This document shows, piece by piece, positions 36,216-45,362 of a DNA stretch of 64,000 nt. Where the stretch lies: assembly GCF_923081025.1 (NCBI RefSeq), contig NZ_CAKLPZ010000001.1, positions 1,950,154-2,014,153 of the forward strand, in the 5' to 3' direction. Within the stretch, counting starts at the first letter, position 1. Each line of letters starts with the position of its first letter. The notes beneath the pieces were generated by a model that was given only the letters and a program-made list of their open reading frames with translations, ran no database searches and was not told where the DNA came from. The position numbers and the translations under genes are program-made. Source of the DNA: Neolewinella maritima. Its GTDB lineage: Bacteria; Bacteroidota; Bacteroidia; Chitinophagales; Saprospiraceae.

Positions 36216-38561
36216 GTTGACGAAGGCTACGTCCCAGAGGTATCCCCCACCGGGGCTGTTGGACCCCTTGAAGGTACCGTCCCAGGCACCCTCTACATCG
36301 CTGGTGGCAAAAATGAGCTCTCCCCAGCGGTTCCAAATGCGCAGGCGGTAGTCACTGGCCCCCTCCCAGTACCCCTCGGGGCGCCACTGATCGTTGACCC
36401 CGTCTCCGTTGGGGGTGAAGGCATTCGGTGCGGTGAAGGCATTGGTCAGGTACAGACTGATACTCTTCGTGATCGAGTCCTGACACCCACTGGGGTGAGA
36501 GACGAGCTGGTTGATGTACAGCGTAGCGGTATCACGTAGCCGGTAATCGAACTCGGCCAGGGGAGTGGTGAAGAGTTGGTCTCCTTGCCCGTTGGTAACC
36601 GTGTAGCGGTAGTTATTGGCACCAATACTACGGTCCGTGACGGTAAAGTCCGGCAACACATTCGTCGGCCGTTCGGGTAGAAATCCGAAGTCGGCGATGG
36701 GAGAAGTCCGCACGTCCACCAGCTCCTGGAAAATAGTATCTACGAAGCAGCCAATGGGTGAGGTGACCCCCAGGTAGACGTCGTAGCGACCGGGCTGTTC
36801 GTATTCGTGCGTCGGATCGCGTGCGTCGGAGCTGCCCCCGTCGCCAAACTGCCACTCGAAGGTGTAGGCATCGCTGATGGGAATGGAGCGGTTGATAAAA
36901 TCTTTGGTGTAGGGCGCGCAGCCAAATCCCTGATCGGGTTCGAGCAACAGCGTTCGTGGGCTTGGAAAGTAGGGCACCGGTTTAGAGATACTATCCGCAC
37001 AGCCATTTTCGTCGGTGACCGTAAGCACCGCGTTGAACTCACCACCCCGTTGGTAGAGGTAGCTGGGCGCCCGGTTCAGGGACCTACCCCGAGCGGTAGA
37101 GTCGCCGAAGTCCCAGGCGTAGCCCGTTATGCGCTGGCCGGATTCCGTAGTACTCAGATCGGTGAACAGCACGGGCTCGGGATCGCATACGACCTCGGTA
37201 GTCTCGAAATCGGGATCGATACCGGGCAGTACCTCCAACAGAAAGAGCGCGGTGTCCTTGCAGTTTTCCGCAAACGAATTGCGGTTAAGAAACATTTGGC
37301 CTTCGTATATCCCCCGCTGGTTGATATTGGTATTAAAGTCCCTGCTGGTACCGGAGAGCGGTGATCCGCCCGGGCCCAGCAGTTCCCAGTCGTAGGAGGT
37401 GATGGACGATTCGAGCGTGCTTTCGTTAATGATCGTATTGGGCCCGAACCCACACTGCTTGATGTAGAAGCGGCCCTGCTCATCGATCTCGGTCTCGAGC
37501 AGGTCGGCACTCACGGTGGAGCCGCACCGGCTCACGCTGAGTTGGAACTCCCGTTTCGTTTCTCCCAGGAAGACGGGCACACTGTCCCTGCTCCATTCTT
37601 CGACACAGACGGCAATAACGTGCGTACCGGGGTATAGGGGCCGGCCGCTGAGCTCTCCCGTGACGGGATCGATGCGTAGCTGACTTCCTACACCCAGCTG
37701 GTTATCGACGTTGTACCGCGGTTCCAGGTACTGTACGGAGGTGTACGGGAAGGGGCTTTCGATAAGGGGGGCCAGATCGTCAAATGGCGTGGGGGTACGG
37801 GGGCCCGGTCCCAGTTCATCCCGGCCGGCGCCGATCTTGGCGTCACACATTTTGTAGGCCAGACTGTCGCCGTTATTGTCTTCCGCGCCCAGGTCGATCC
37901 GGAAGTCCGCGTTGATGCAGATGGCAATGGGGGGAAAGATGTTGAAGCGCGGACTATCGTTCTCGCGGAGCTGCGCTTCGGGCAGAATCTGGATAAAGTA
38001 GGTGGCACCAATGGAATTGCCATTCAGTAGGTTGCGGATGCTCTCATTGCGGCAGCAGCGCTGGTAGGCGATGGTGTAGGGATCATCCGACACGGGCAGC
38101 TCCAGGGTAAAGGTGTAGGTATGGAGCTCCTGACAGACCTCCTCGGTGAGGACCAGGCAGGGGTTACCCAAATTGACCGATACATCGCTGAAGCCACCGA
38201 CGAATGGGACGGACAGGCTCGAATACTCCGGTACCACCCGGTCGCCATCATAGACCGTGATGTGCATATCGGCCGACTTTGCGGGCTCTCCCGGCTGTAC
38301 TACGCAGGTCTCCTTGGGTGCTTTACGGTCCAGATTGTCCCCGCCATCGAAGCAGGCTCCACCGCCGATGCAGTCTCGGTATACATTGAGGTACACCTGA
38401 TAGCGTCGGATGCCCGTACTGGGATCGTCGTTAAGCCAGCCGATAAACAGGTACTGAAATTCACCTCCGACAATATGGTCCGCCCGTAGGTTTCCCGGTG
38501 CCAGTAGGAACAGTAGTGCCACGGCAGCGGTGAACAAATAATGTAGCGGCGTGCGGGTCAA
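36165..38561 (-). CDS. Large PKD-domain surface protein with T9SS type-B (gliding motility-associated) sorting domain
   Basis: A 798-residue secreted protein with a signal peptide (1 to about 27) followed by DHIVGGEFQY, the usual opening of Saprospiria gliding-type proteins. PKD domains are seen near YAWDFGDSTARG (about 480) and FEWQFGDGGSSDARDPTHEYEQPG (two blocks near 570-595). The C terminus is the CHU_C domain: PNAFTPNGDGVNDQW, RIWNRWGELIF and WDGTFKG. Type IX secretion should place it on the cell surface, where it may act in adhesion or gliding. Eight or more cysteines in the N-terminal half suggest disulfides. Confidence 0.93.
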   Translation of the reverse strand: MTRTPLHYLFTAAVALLFLLAPGNLRADHIVGGEFQYLFIGWLNDDPSTGIRRYQVYLNVYRDCIGGGACFDGGDNLDRKAPKETCVVQPGEPAKSADMHITVYDGDRVVPEYSSLSVPFVGGFSDVSVNLGNPCLVLTEEVCQELHTYTFTLELPVSDDPYTIAYQRCCRNESIRNLLNGNSIGATYFIQILPEAQLRENDSPRFNIFPPIAICINADFRIDLGAEDNNGDSLAYKMCDAKIGAGRDELGPGPRTPTPFDDLAPLIESPFPYTSVQYLEPRYNVDNQLGVGSQLRIDPVTGELSGRPLYPGTHVIAVCVEEWSRDSVPVFLGETKREFQLSVSRCGSTVSADLLETEIDEQGRFYIKQCGFGPNTIINESTLESSITSYDWELLGPGGSPLSGTSRDFNTNINQRGIYEGQMFLNRNSFAENCKDTALFLLEVLPGIDPDFETTEVVCDPEPVLFTDLSTTESGQRITGYAWDFGDSTARGRSLNRAPSYLYQRGGEFNAVLTVTDENGCADSISKPVPYFPSPRTLLLEPDQGFGCAPYTKDFINRSIPISDAYTFEWQFGDGGSSDARDPTHEYEQPGRYDVYLGVTSPIGCFVDTIFQELVDVRTSPIADFGFLPERPTNVLPDFTVTDRSIGANNYRYTVTNGQGDQLFTTPLAEFDYRLRDTATLYINQLVSHPSGCQDSITKSISLYLTNAFTAPNAFTPNGDGVNDQWRPEGYWEGASDYRLRIWNRWGELIFATSDVEGAWDGTFKGSNSPGGGYLWDVAFVNSQGEVESFKGGLVLIR

Positions 38562-38745
38562 GATGAAAGTTTGAGTGCGAAAACAATCTTAGGGCCAAAA
38601 TACAGTTTCCTCTGCTGAATGGCCTATCCAACACTACCCGTTGGTGTCGGTCGGCCGTCGCTATACTCTTTGGAGGGTCTTTTGGCCCCCTGGACGATTG
38701 TTTTCCTCCTTCAATCCTTATCGGTTGAAGGCTTACTTCCACTGA

Positions 38746-39342
38746 ATGATCCGTACTTCTACCCCCACTTCCCCGCACCCCGGTCTTCCCCCACGCGGTG
38801 TGGGTGCACTTCCTACACTACGCGCCGGCGGACTCGTGCTGCTGCCCACGGCTAACCTCTGGCAGATGGTCACCGACACCCGACAGTTCGCCTCCGTAAA
38901 GCGCATGCTTTCGGTGTGCCCCGTAACCGCTACGAACCGTCCGGAGCTCATCTTCAGCGACCGCGCTACCCTACTTAGTTGGTTTCCCCAGCTCCACCCT
39001 AAGCTGGACACCCTGCTGAGCTACCATGGGCGCATTCTCACGGTGCTCACGCCCGCCAATAGTCTGGTACCGAGTGCGGTCGTCGATCGCCGCGGCGAGG
39101 TCGCTGTGCGTCTGGCCCTGGATCCCTTTTGCCACAGACTCACCAAAGACCTCGAGGGGCCACTGGCCGCGGTACTGGCAATGGGGGATGAGTCCGCCGG
39201 TCTACCCACGCGCTTCGGCCGGGTGCGATCCGATGTCCTGCGGGCGTCGAACTTCACGGTACAACGGCGGCAACGCGAGGATATCGACCTGGCCCCGGCT
39301 GTCCGCGTACGGATGAAAAAGGGCCACCTGGAATTTTTGTAG
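38746..39342 (+). CDS. Divergent YrdC/TsaC-like protein, key residues missing
   Basis: A 198-residue protein that aligns by pattern with threonylcarbamoyl-AMP synthase (Sua5/YrdC/TsaC), which makes the t6A precursor of tRNAs. The second half keeps the order [29 protein letters not shown] and [10 protein letters not shown]. However the nucleotide/bicarbonate motifs are eroded: [11 protein letters not shown] replaces P-T-D/E-T-x-(Y/W)-G-x-G-x-D, no K-x-R motif is evident, and AVLAMGDES replaces the S-T-S-A-N block. It is probably a non-catalytic paralog. It lies 43 nt upstream of prfA; sua5-type genes are often prfA neighbours. The family call is an inference from patterns. Confidence 0.6.
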   Translation: MIRTSTPTSPHPGLPPRGVGALPTLRAGGLVLLPTANLWQMVTDTRQFASVKRMLSVCPVTATNRPELIFSDRATLLSWFPQLHPKLDTLLSYHGRILTVLTPANSLVPSAVVDRRGEVAVRLALDPFCHRLTKDLEGPLAAVLAMGDESAGLPTRFGRVRSDVLRASNFTVQRRQREDIDLAPAVRVRMKKGHLEFL

Positions 39343-39385
39343 CCGCCCCGCCGTACCTTGGCCCGACCCAGCCAAGTGCGCCCCT

Positions 39386-40450
39386 ATGATCGACCAGCTC
39401 GAAGCCATTTTTCACCGCTTTAAGAACCTCGAAGAGCAACTCTCCGACCCGGAGGTGATCACTAATCCGGATCGCTTCACCAAGGTGAATAAGGAGTACG
39501 GCAAGCTCAAACCAGTAGCCGATACGTACCTGGAATACCAGGATCTGACGGACAACCTGCGTACCGCGGAGAGCATGCGTAAGGACCCCGATCCGGAGAT
39601 GCGCGAAATGGCCCAGTTGGAGTATGAAGAGCTCAGGGCCGCTAAGGAGGACCTTGACGAGCGGGTCAAAATAATGCTAGTCCCCAAGGACCCCGAAGAC
39701 GAGCGTGATATCATCATGGAGATCCGCAGTGGCACGGGTGGTGACGAAGCCGCCATCTTCGCCGGCGACCTGTTCGATATGTACAAGCGCTACGTCGATA
39801 CCCAGGGCTGGAAGGTGGAGGTGATCGACGAAAATGAAGGCACCGCCGGCGGCTACTCCAAGCTCGTATTCGAGGTGCACGGCGATGATGTATACAGCAG
39901 CCTCAAGTTCGAATCCGGAGTGCACCGGGTGCAGCGCGTACCGCGTACCGAGAGCCAGGGACGCGTACACACGTCCGCCGCCACGGTAGCCGTCTTGGCT
40001 AAGGTGGAGGAGGAAGATATTAATATCAATAAGGCAGACCTCAAGATCGATACCTTCCGTGCATCCGGCGCCGGTGGTCAGCACGTCAATAAGACGGAGT
40101 CCGCCATCCGTATCACTCACCTGCCTACGGGCATCGTCTCGGAAAGTCAGGACGGACGGAGCCAGCACAAAAACAAGGAGATCGCCATGGCCCAGCTCTA
40201 CCGGCGCATCAAGGATGCACAGGATTCCGCCGCGGCCAGCGAAATTGCTAGCGCCCGCAAGTCACTAGTAGGTAGCGGCGACCGCAGCGAAAAGATCCGC
40301 ACCTATAATTACCCGCAGAACCGCGTGACCGATCACCGTATCAACCTCACGCTTCACAGTCTGGACAAAATCGTAGCCGGTAACCTGGAACCGATCATCG
40401 AAGGCCTGCAGGTAGCCGAGAACGCGGAAAAAATGAAGGAAGGAATATGA
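39386..40450 (+). CDS. prfA: Peptide chain release factor 1
   Basis: Reads UAA and UAG and triggers peptide release. The 354-residue protein has the catalytic GGQ in [16 protein letters not shown] and the RF1 codon-recognition loop in [13 protein letters not shown], where the P-x-T tripeptide is PRT and not the common PAT/PVT. The central [19 protein letters not shown] is typical. Length is normal. The stop overlaps the start of the histidine-phosphatase gene by 4 nt (ATGA). No prmC methyltransferase gene is adjacent. Confidence 0.97.
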   Translation: MIDQLEAIFHRFKNLEEQLSDPEVITNPDRFTKVNKEYGKLKPVADTYLEYQDLTDNLRTAESMRKDPDPEMREMAQLEYEELRAAKEDLDERVKIMLVPKDPEDERDIIMEIRSGTGGDEAAIFAGDLFDMYKRYVDTQGWKVEVIDENEGTAGGYSKLVFEVHGDDVYSSLKFESGVHRVQRVPRTESQGRVHTSAATVAVLAKVEEEDININKADLKIDTFRASGAGGQHVNKTESAIRITHLPTGIVSESQDGRSQHKNKEIAMAQLYRRIKDAQDSAAASEIASARKSLVGSGDRSEKIRTYNYPQNRVTDHRINLTLHSLDKIVAGNLEPIIEGLQVAENAEKMKEGI

Positions 40451-40971
40451 TCCAGTACCTGATCCTCTCCCTGCTGCTCCTGACCACCGCATCCTGCGAT
40501 CCCGCCGGCTCTTCCAGTGATGCGTCAGCAGAGGCAGCCGCCGCGACAACCACCGTCATCCTGGTCCGCCACGCTGAAAAAGCCGCTGGTGAAGACCCGG
40601 AATTGACCGCCGCGGGCACCGAGCGCGCTAAGCGCCTACAGCTGATGCTCTCTGAAGCAGACCTTGCTGCCGTGTATTCTACCGATACCCGCCGCACCCA
40701 GGCTACCGCCGGACCTACCGCCCAGGACCATGGACTTGATATTCAGACGTACGATGCCAGTGGCCTGCCTGCCCTGGCCAAGAACCTGGTCCGGTCGCAC
40801 GCCGGCCGGACCGTTCTGGTAGTGGGACACAGTAACACTACGCCTGACCTCCTAACCGAGCTAGTTGGCCCGGGCGCTACTGTCACTATTGACGCTGAGG
40901 ACTTCGGTACTATTTACGTGGTCTCCGCCCGCCGATCTGGCCGCGGGGAGTTTTTGCACCTGCGGTACTAA
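40447..40971 (+). CDS. Histidine-phosphatase (SixA-like) lipoprotein
   Basis: A 174-residue protein with lipobox TASC (C17) and one histidine phosphatase domain. The phosphohistidine motif is VRHAEK, with the second conserved histidine in [12 protein letters not shown]. The short form resembles SixA, but the lipid anchor places it outside the cytoplasm, so phosphohistidine signalling proteins are unlikely targets; small phosphoesters or surface glycans are alternatives. It is translationally coupled to prfA and abuts the DUF819 gene. Confidence 0.88.
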   Translation: MIQYLILSLLLLTTASCDPAGSSSDASAEAAAATTTVILVRHAEKAAGEDPELTAAGTERAKRLQLMLSEADLAAVYSTDTRRTQATAGPTAQDHGLDIQTYDASGLPALAKNLVRSHAGRTVLVVGHSNTTPDLLTELVGPGATVTIDAEDFGTIYVVSARRSGRGEFLHLRY

Positions 40972-42105
40972 ATGGATGGGGCGACCCTTCTGATCTACGT
41001 CCTGGCCTTCGGTTTTCCGCCGATCGCCGCCTTTGCCCAGCGGCTGCAGCGTATTCCTGCCTGGTGCAGCCCCATCGTGCTCTGTTACGCTCTGGGCATA
41101 TTAATCGCCAACCTTCGCATACTCAGCGTGCCGGCCGGTACGCTCGAACAGCTTGCCGGAGGTAGTATGCTGATTGGGCTACCCCTCCTTTTATTTACTA
41201 TTCGACCCCGGCAGGCAGTTCGCCACGCGCGTCGTATGATCCTGGCCTTCGGGTTGTGTACCCTGGCGGCAGTTGTTGCTACCGTGTCCGTAGCCATACT
41301 GTGCAGCGACACCGTGCCCAATAGCTGGATGGTCGCCGGTATGCTGACCGGGCTGTACACCGGCGGTACGCCAAATCTACAGGCGGTAGCACTGGCTCTC
41401 TCCGCTCCGGCAGACTATCTCGTACTGCTGCAGGCGGCCGACGTAGTGGTCGGTGGCCTGTACCTACTGGGCTTGATCACCTTCCTGCCTGCGCTGTATG
41501 CCCGCGTTTTTCCCGTGGTACAAACTCAGGCAGTGGGCGAGCACGCAGGTGCAGCGGAACTACCGGGGCGTATAAGCCGGAAGCGTCGACTGGTCCAACT
41601 TAGCGCGGCCCTGCTCGTGGTAGCCCTTAGTGTGGCCATCAGTTGGTTGATGACCGGTGACCCCTTCTCTTCTACCTTGCTTGTACTATCCATCACTACG
41701 CTGAGTCTGGGCGTATCCATGACCCGGCTGCCGCGAAGGCTAGGCGATACCTATCCGCTGGGAGAGTACTTTATTCTGGTGTTCTGTCTGTGCGTGGGTA
41801 TGCTGGCAGACTTCCGGACCCTGATGGAATATGGCCTGGATCTCTTGTGGTTCTCCGTCCTTGCCATGGGGGCCACTACCCTATTGCATCTGCTGCTGGC
41901 TGCGGTATGTAGACTCGACCGCGATACGGTAGTACTGAGCTATGTGGCAGCTGTGTACGGCCCCGTATTCGTGGTGCAGGTGGCGGCTGCCCTGGGCAAC
42001 CGTCAGTTACTCGCTACTGCGCTGGCGGTGTCGTTACTTGGATTCGGGATCGGCAACTACCTCGGCATCGGGGTGGCCTTTGCTCTTCGTTCCTTTATGC
42101 CCTAG
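40972..42105 (+). CDS. DUF819-family membrane permease-like protein
   Basis: A 377-residue polytopic membrane protein with about ten segments. The block GLYTGGTPNLQAVALAL is the diagnostic T-G-G-T-x-N region of the DUF819 (YjcL-like) family. These proteins look like secondary carriers of the sodium/bile-acid symporter fold, but the substrate is unknown. It begins immediately after the histidine-phosphatase stop. Its last 72 nt overlap the AI-2E transporter gene on the other strand. Confidence 0.88.
   Translation: MDGATLLIYVLAFGFPPIAAFAQRLQRIPAWCSPIVLCYALGILIANLRILSVPAGTLEQLAGGSMLIGLPLLLFTIRPRQAVRHARRMILAFGLCTLAAVVATVSVAILCSDTVPNSWMVAGMLTGLYTGGTPNLQAVALALSAPADYLVLLQAADVVVGGLYLLGLITFLPALYARVFPVVQTQAVGEHAGAAELPGRISRKRRLVQLSAALLVVALSVAISWLMTGDPFSSTLLVLSITTLSLGVSMTRLPRRLGDTYPLGEYFILVFCLCVGMLADFRTLMEYGLDLLWFSVLAMGATTLLHLLLAAVCRLDRDTVVLSYVAAVYGPVFVVQVAAALGNRQLLATALAVSLLGFGIGNYLGIGVAFALRSFMP
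41534..41553 (-). repeat. Copy of 20-nt motif antisense inside the DUF819 gene
   Basis: The minus strand reads TGCACCTGCGTGCTCGCCCA, one mismatch from the 13375 copy. It falls in the part of the gene coding for a hydrophilic loop (VGEHAGAAE). Confidence 0.65.
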
Positions 42106-43293
42106 TCGGGTGCGCGGGCTGGACAGTACAAAGGGTGCTTTTCCGCTAAACAGTAGGGCCAGCCTAAATTTAGGACCATTGAGCGGGCCCAGAAATTCTT
42201 CCGATCGCTCGTACAGATCGTCGCTGAGCAGGAGGGCAATCGGGCGCAGTGGCTCGATGTGCGTGAGTACGATGCGCACCATCGCCAGCAGCGGAATAGC
42301 GATGATGATACCGGCAATGCCCCAGAAGAAGCTGCCCAGAATTACGGCGATGATCGCAGCCAGCGCGTTGAGCTTTACACTGCCCCCCAGTACCTTCGGC
42401 GTGATAAAATTACCTTCCACGAACTGTACGGTCATGTACAGCACGACCACCATGATCGGTTGCCAGAGGCTCTCCGTGGTGGCGATGGCAAACATGAAGG
42501 GCAGCATACCTCCAATCACGGTACCGATGTAGGGAATGATGCCCAGGATGGCGGCCAGAAAGCCCCACACCAGAAAATAGTCTAGGCCGATCGCGAAAAG
42601 TCCCAGACTGTTCAGCACGGCCAGAATGAGCATCACCAGGCCCATGCCCCCCAGGTAGCTCTTAGCGATCTGCTGTACCTCGTTCATGGTCTCTAGCCCC
42701 TCCTGTTGGTCCTGGTCACTGAGTTGGCCGAGCACAAAGTTCTTCACCGCCGTGCGATACAGTAAAAAGAAGAAGGTATAGATCGCGACTAATGAGAAGT
42801 TGGCTAGCAACACCCCACTGGTAGACAGACCAGTCGATACGATGCCGAGGGGTTCGTCCGATACACTGGTGATGGCCTGATCGATGTAGGTCTCCACTTC
42901 GGCACCAGTCAGCCCGAAGGTGTCTCCACCGTATTCCGCCCATTCGTAGAGCGTCTCCTGCAGTCCGGAGTAGATATCGTCGGCCTCCGTCAGGATAGCC
43001 TGGACCTGATTAAAGAAGAACACAATCACCCCGATTATCAGGATACTGGAGGCTACCAGAGTCAGGATCACTGCCACCATGCGATTACCGATCAGGCTCT
43101 CAAAGCGCTTACACACCGGTTGCAGCATGAGGGCGAAAAAGACCCCGTAGGTGATGGGTATAAAAAAAGAACTACCTGCATATAGTGCATAGAGCACGAT
43201 AGACAGGCAGATCAGGAAGTACGCGATGCGCTGAAAGCTTACCCCACGGCGGGCGGAGGAAGACGATGTATGTGAAGGCCGGCCAGGCATCAA
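42034..43293 (-). CDS. AI-2E family transporter
   Basis: A 419-residue membrane protein of the AI-2E (YdiK/TqsA/PerM) family. N-terminal segments (LSIVLYALYAGSSFFIPITYGVFFALML) are followed by an amphipathic middle region and the conserved core GFLAAILGIIPYIGTVIGG, QFVEGNFITPKVLG and GIAGIIIAIPLLAM. Members export small molecules or act as sodium/proton antiporters, and AI-2 itself is seldom the substrate. It ends the minus-strand envelope cluster; its start overlaps the end of the upstream membrane protein gene by 4 nt. Confidence 0.92.
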   Translation of the reverse strand: MMPGRPSHTSSSSARRGVSFQRIAYFLICLSIVLYALYAGSSFFIPITYGVFFALMLQPVCKRFESLIGNRMVAVILTLVASSILIIGVIVFFFNQVQAILTEADDIYSGLQETLYEWAEYGGDTFGLTGAEVETYIDQAITSVSDEPLGIVSTGLSTSGVLLANFSLVAIYTFFFLLYRTAVKNFVLGQLSDQDQQEGLETMNEVQQIAKSYLGGMGLVMLILAVLNSLGLFAIGLDYFLVWGFLAAILGIIPYIGTVIGGMLPFMFAIATTESLWQPIMVVVLYMTVQFVEGNFITPKVLGGSVKLNALAAIIAVILGSFFWGIAGIIIAIPLLAMVRIVLTHIEPLRPIALLLSDDLYERSEEFLGPLNGPKFRLALLFSGKAPFVLSSPRTRLGHKGTKSKGHPDAEVVADPESK

Positions 43294-43802
43294 TCCTCCG
43301 GTGAGCCACCGCGTTTGTAGTACTGCATGAAGACAAATCCAATGATGAGCACGAAGACCAGTGTCTCCATAGCAACGAAGAAGCTATTCATCATAGCATC
43401 TCCGAAGCTTTCGTTATCGTTCATGAATTGCTCGAAACCCAGCTCCGGCTTGATCGCAGATAGCGTGATGTTACCCACCGCCAGTACAATGGTAGCCCAG
43501 ACACCAATGCGAAACAGCAGGCCGATCTCCGCCTTGAAGATGCTATTGGAGGAGTAGATCGCATCAGCGTATGCCTTGGTAGCATACCAGACGACCGGAA
43601 TGATCAGTAGGTGCTTGGCAAAGCGGAGACTCATGGACAGCTCGGTCGTAATGGCGTTGACGATCAGCAGGTAAACCGCCACGAGTATACCGAGCAGGAT
43701 GCCGTATTTCCGTCCCTCCTTGTCCACGTTAAAATCGTGGGCGATGGGTGCATCGAGCTTAGGGGGATTTTCGTGTGAGGTGGTTTCGGTGGTCTGGGCC
43801 AT
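43290..43802 (-). CDS. Small polytopic membrane protein (DUF4199-like)
   Basis: A 170-residue protein with a hydrophilic N terminus (about 1-32) and four hydrophobic segments (about 33-52, 62-77, 95-115, 140-162). The arrangement resembles DUF4199 membrane proteins of Bacteroidota, but the assignment is tentative. It overlaps the AI-2E gene by 4 nt (ATGA) and follows the secreted coiled-coil gene by 30 nt. Confidence 0.7.
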   Translation of the reverse strand: MAQTTETTSHENPPKLDAPIAHDFNVDKEGRKYGILLGILVAVYLLIVNAITTELSMSLRFAKHLLIIPVVWYATKAYADAIYSSNSIFKAEIGLLFRIGVWATIVLAVGNITLSAIKPELGFEQFMNDNESFGDAMMNSFFVAMETLVFVLIIGFVFMQYYKRGGSPED

Positions 43803-43832
43803 GAAGGGATAGTTCGATTAAGTGGGGCAAAG

Positions 43833-44534
43833 TTAGCCTAAGTACTTCTTACGGGCGAGCCGAAGCTCCTGAAGTTTCTCCTCCAGCTCCCGTACGCGGC
43901 GGCTTTTTTCTTCCGCAGTCTGTAATTCATCTCCTACGTCCTCGCGCGTGTCCTCGATCTTACGCCGAAGCTTTTCGATCTTGTCCTCGTATTTGGCAAT
44001 CTTCTCTCGTGCCTTTTCCGCATCCTTAGATGCGTCCTGCGAGTCGTCACGCAGGTCAGCCAATTCTTCCTGCGTCTCGTTCAGTTGACCGTCAAAGTAG
44101 CGCTGGTAGAAGTATGTCCGGAACTCCTGCAGCAGTGCGGAAGCTGTCCGGTAGTCGCCCGCGTGGTTCGTGGCGGTGACCACATCAGTATCGGAATAAG
44201 CAAGACTCAGGTTGACCATGGCACGTTCCTTCGTACCCCCTACGCTGGAGTATACATCCATGCGCTTATCGCCCATACTGCGCAGTGCTACCTGCTCGGC
44301 CAGATAGGCGATATTGTCGTTATCCTTGTCCGTGCGGTCGATGTCGATATCGTACCGCTCGTCCCAGAAATCGTCCCATACGTCGTAGACCCGGTCCACC
44401 GGCGCATCCAGTTGGATGGTCATAGAAGGCAGCGTCTTCTTGTCGTAGGTGGTAGTACCATCCTTGATGGTGGCGGTCTGCTGACCCACCAGACAGGTGC
44501 TGCTCAGTAGCAGAAGTACAAGTAGCTGTTTCAT
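43833..44534 (-). CDS. Secreted coiled-coil protein of unknown function
   Basis: A 233-residue exported protein with a signal peptide (about 1-19). The middle (SMTIQLDAPVDRVYDVWDDFW) has the look of a small alpha/beta domain, and residues about 140-230 form a heptad-rich, highly charged coiled coil (for example KIAKYEDKIEKLRRKIE). No enzyme motif is seen. It shares a one-base junction with the ferritin-like gene upstream and belongs to the envelope cluster. It may bridge periplasmic layers or bind the neighbours. Confidence 0.8.
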   Translation of the reverse strand: MKQLLVLLLLSSTCLVGQQTATIKDGTTTYDKKTLPSMTIQLDAPVDRVYDVWDDFWDERYDIDIDRTDKDNDNIAYLAEQVALRSMGDKRMDVYSSVGGTKERAMVNLSLAYSDTDVVTATNHAGDYRTASALLQEFRTYFYQRYFDGQLNETQEELADLRDDSQDASKDAEKAREKIAKYEDKIEKLRRKIEDTREDVGDELQTAEEKSRRVRELEEKLQELRLARKKYLG

Positions 44535-45058
44535 TATTTATCGTTGTCGTCGTAGTGTTCGTTGCGGTCCTGCGGCACCGTCATGTAACGGTCTGCGCGG
44601 TTGACCCAAACGAGGATCTCCTGATGCTGCGCCTGGAGGATGTCCTCGGCGAAGTCCAGTAGCTGGGTATTCCCCAGGGCCTGTTCGTAAGATTGGCTGA
44701 TGGCCTGCTCGTTCTGATGCGCCAGACTGCTTAATTCAGATACATTCTTAGCGATCAGGGCGCGGTTGAGTGCTGCTTCCTGCTTCTTGAGTAGCGTCTC
44801 GGAACTGCGCGAGGGTGTGTGTACCCCACCCGCTATATCGGCGAGGATGCTATTAAGCTTACCCATCATCTCTTCGTGGTAGGCGGCTAGTTCTTCGAAG
44901 TAGTTCCCGGCGGTATCGGCATCGGGCTTTAGTGCCTTCGCGATATCGCGGTAGTAGCCTGCTGACTGACGGTGCAGCATAGCGATTTCGTTGATGGTCC
45001 CGTCGGTCCCTTCCGGGCGTACGTCGTAGCTGGATTTGTTGATTGGTGTTTGGTCCAT
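44534..45058 (-). CDS. Four-helix bundle, ferritin-like (DUF2383/DUF4142-type) protein
   Basis: A 174-residue soluble protein predicted to be all helical: INEIAMLHRQSAGYYRDIAKAL, YFEELAAYHEEMMGKLNSIL, then two further long helices. The spaced His/Glu pairs (for example AAYHEEMMG, LAHQNEQAI and QAQHQEILVW) recall ferritin-like stress proteins, which bind a di-iron centre, but the residues cannot be assigned firmly. It lacks a signal peptide. It lies between the DUF2945 gene (4-nt gap) and the secreted coiled-coil gene. Confidence 0.75.
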   Translation of the reverse strand: MDQTPINKSSYDVRPEGTDGTINEIAMLHRQSAGYYRDIAKALKPDADTAGNYFEELAAYHEEMMGKLNSILADIAGGVHTPSRSSETLLKKQEAALNRALIAKNVSELSSLAHQNEQAISQSYEQALGNTQLLDFAEDILQAQHQEILVWVNRADRYMTVPQDRNEHYDDNDK

Positions 45059-45062
45059 GGGG

Positions 45063-45272
45063 TTAGGCTTTTTCTACTTCTGATTCCAGTTTGAGTACGG
45101 CATCTCCATCATCCTGCTTAATGTACAGGGCTTTATTTCCGCTTTCTCCATCGCGGGTCACTTCATTGCCTTTGATGGTCTTGGTGACCTTCTCGGTATA
45201 TGTTTCTTCCACCTTACCGGTAGCTTCCCCGTTTCCCCACTTCCACTTTACTTTACTTCCTTTGCGAATCAT
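45063..45272 (-). CDS. DUF2945 (hypervirulence-associated TUDOR-like) small protein
   Basis: A 69-residue single-domain protein, GSKVKWKWGNGEATGKVEE followed by a basic strand and a DGDAVLKLESEVEK end. This is the DUF2945/Tudor-like SH3 barrel, found in many bacteria and fungi and often beside stress genes. The function is not established. It is the first gene after the bidirectional-looking hairpin at 45300 and probably opens the operon of 44534 and 43833. Confidence 0.88.
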   Translation of the reverse strand: MIRKGSKVKWKWGNGEATGKVEETYTEKVTKTIKGNEVTRDGESGNKALYIKQDDGDAVLKLESEVEKA

Positions 45273-45294
45273 TATTACGTGTATTTATAGAAAC

Positions 45295-45337
45295 AAAAAA
45301 CCCGGTGGAGCAGGTGCTTAGCCAGGCTCCACCGGGT
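45295..45337 (-). terminator. Rho-independent terminator of the coiled-coil lipoprotein gene
   Basis: A perfect 12-bp stem ACCCGGTGGAGC/GCTCCACCGGGT (45300-45311 with 45326-45337) with a 14-nt loop. In the minus direction it is followed by a T-run (45295-45300). It lies 25 nt past the stop of the gene at 45363-45827. Confidence 0.9.
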
Positions 45338-45362
45338 GGTCGATTGTAGTAGCGGCTAGCGC

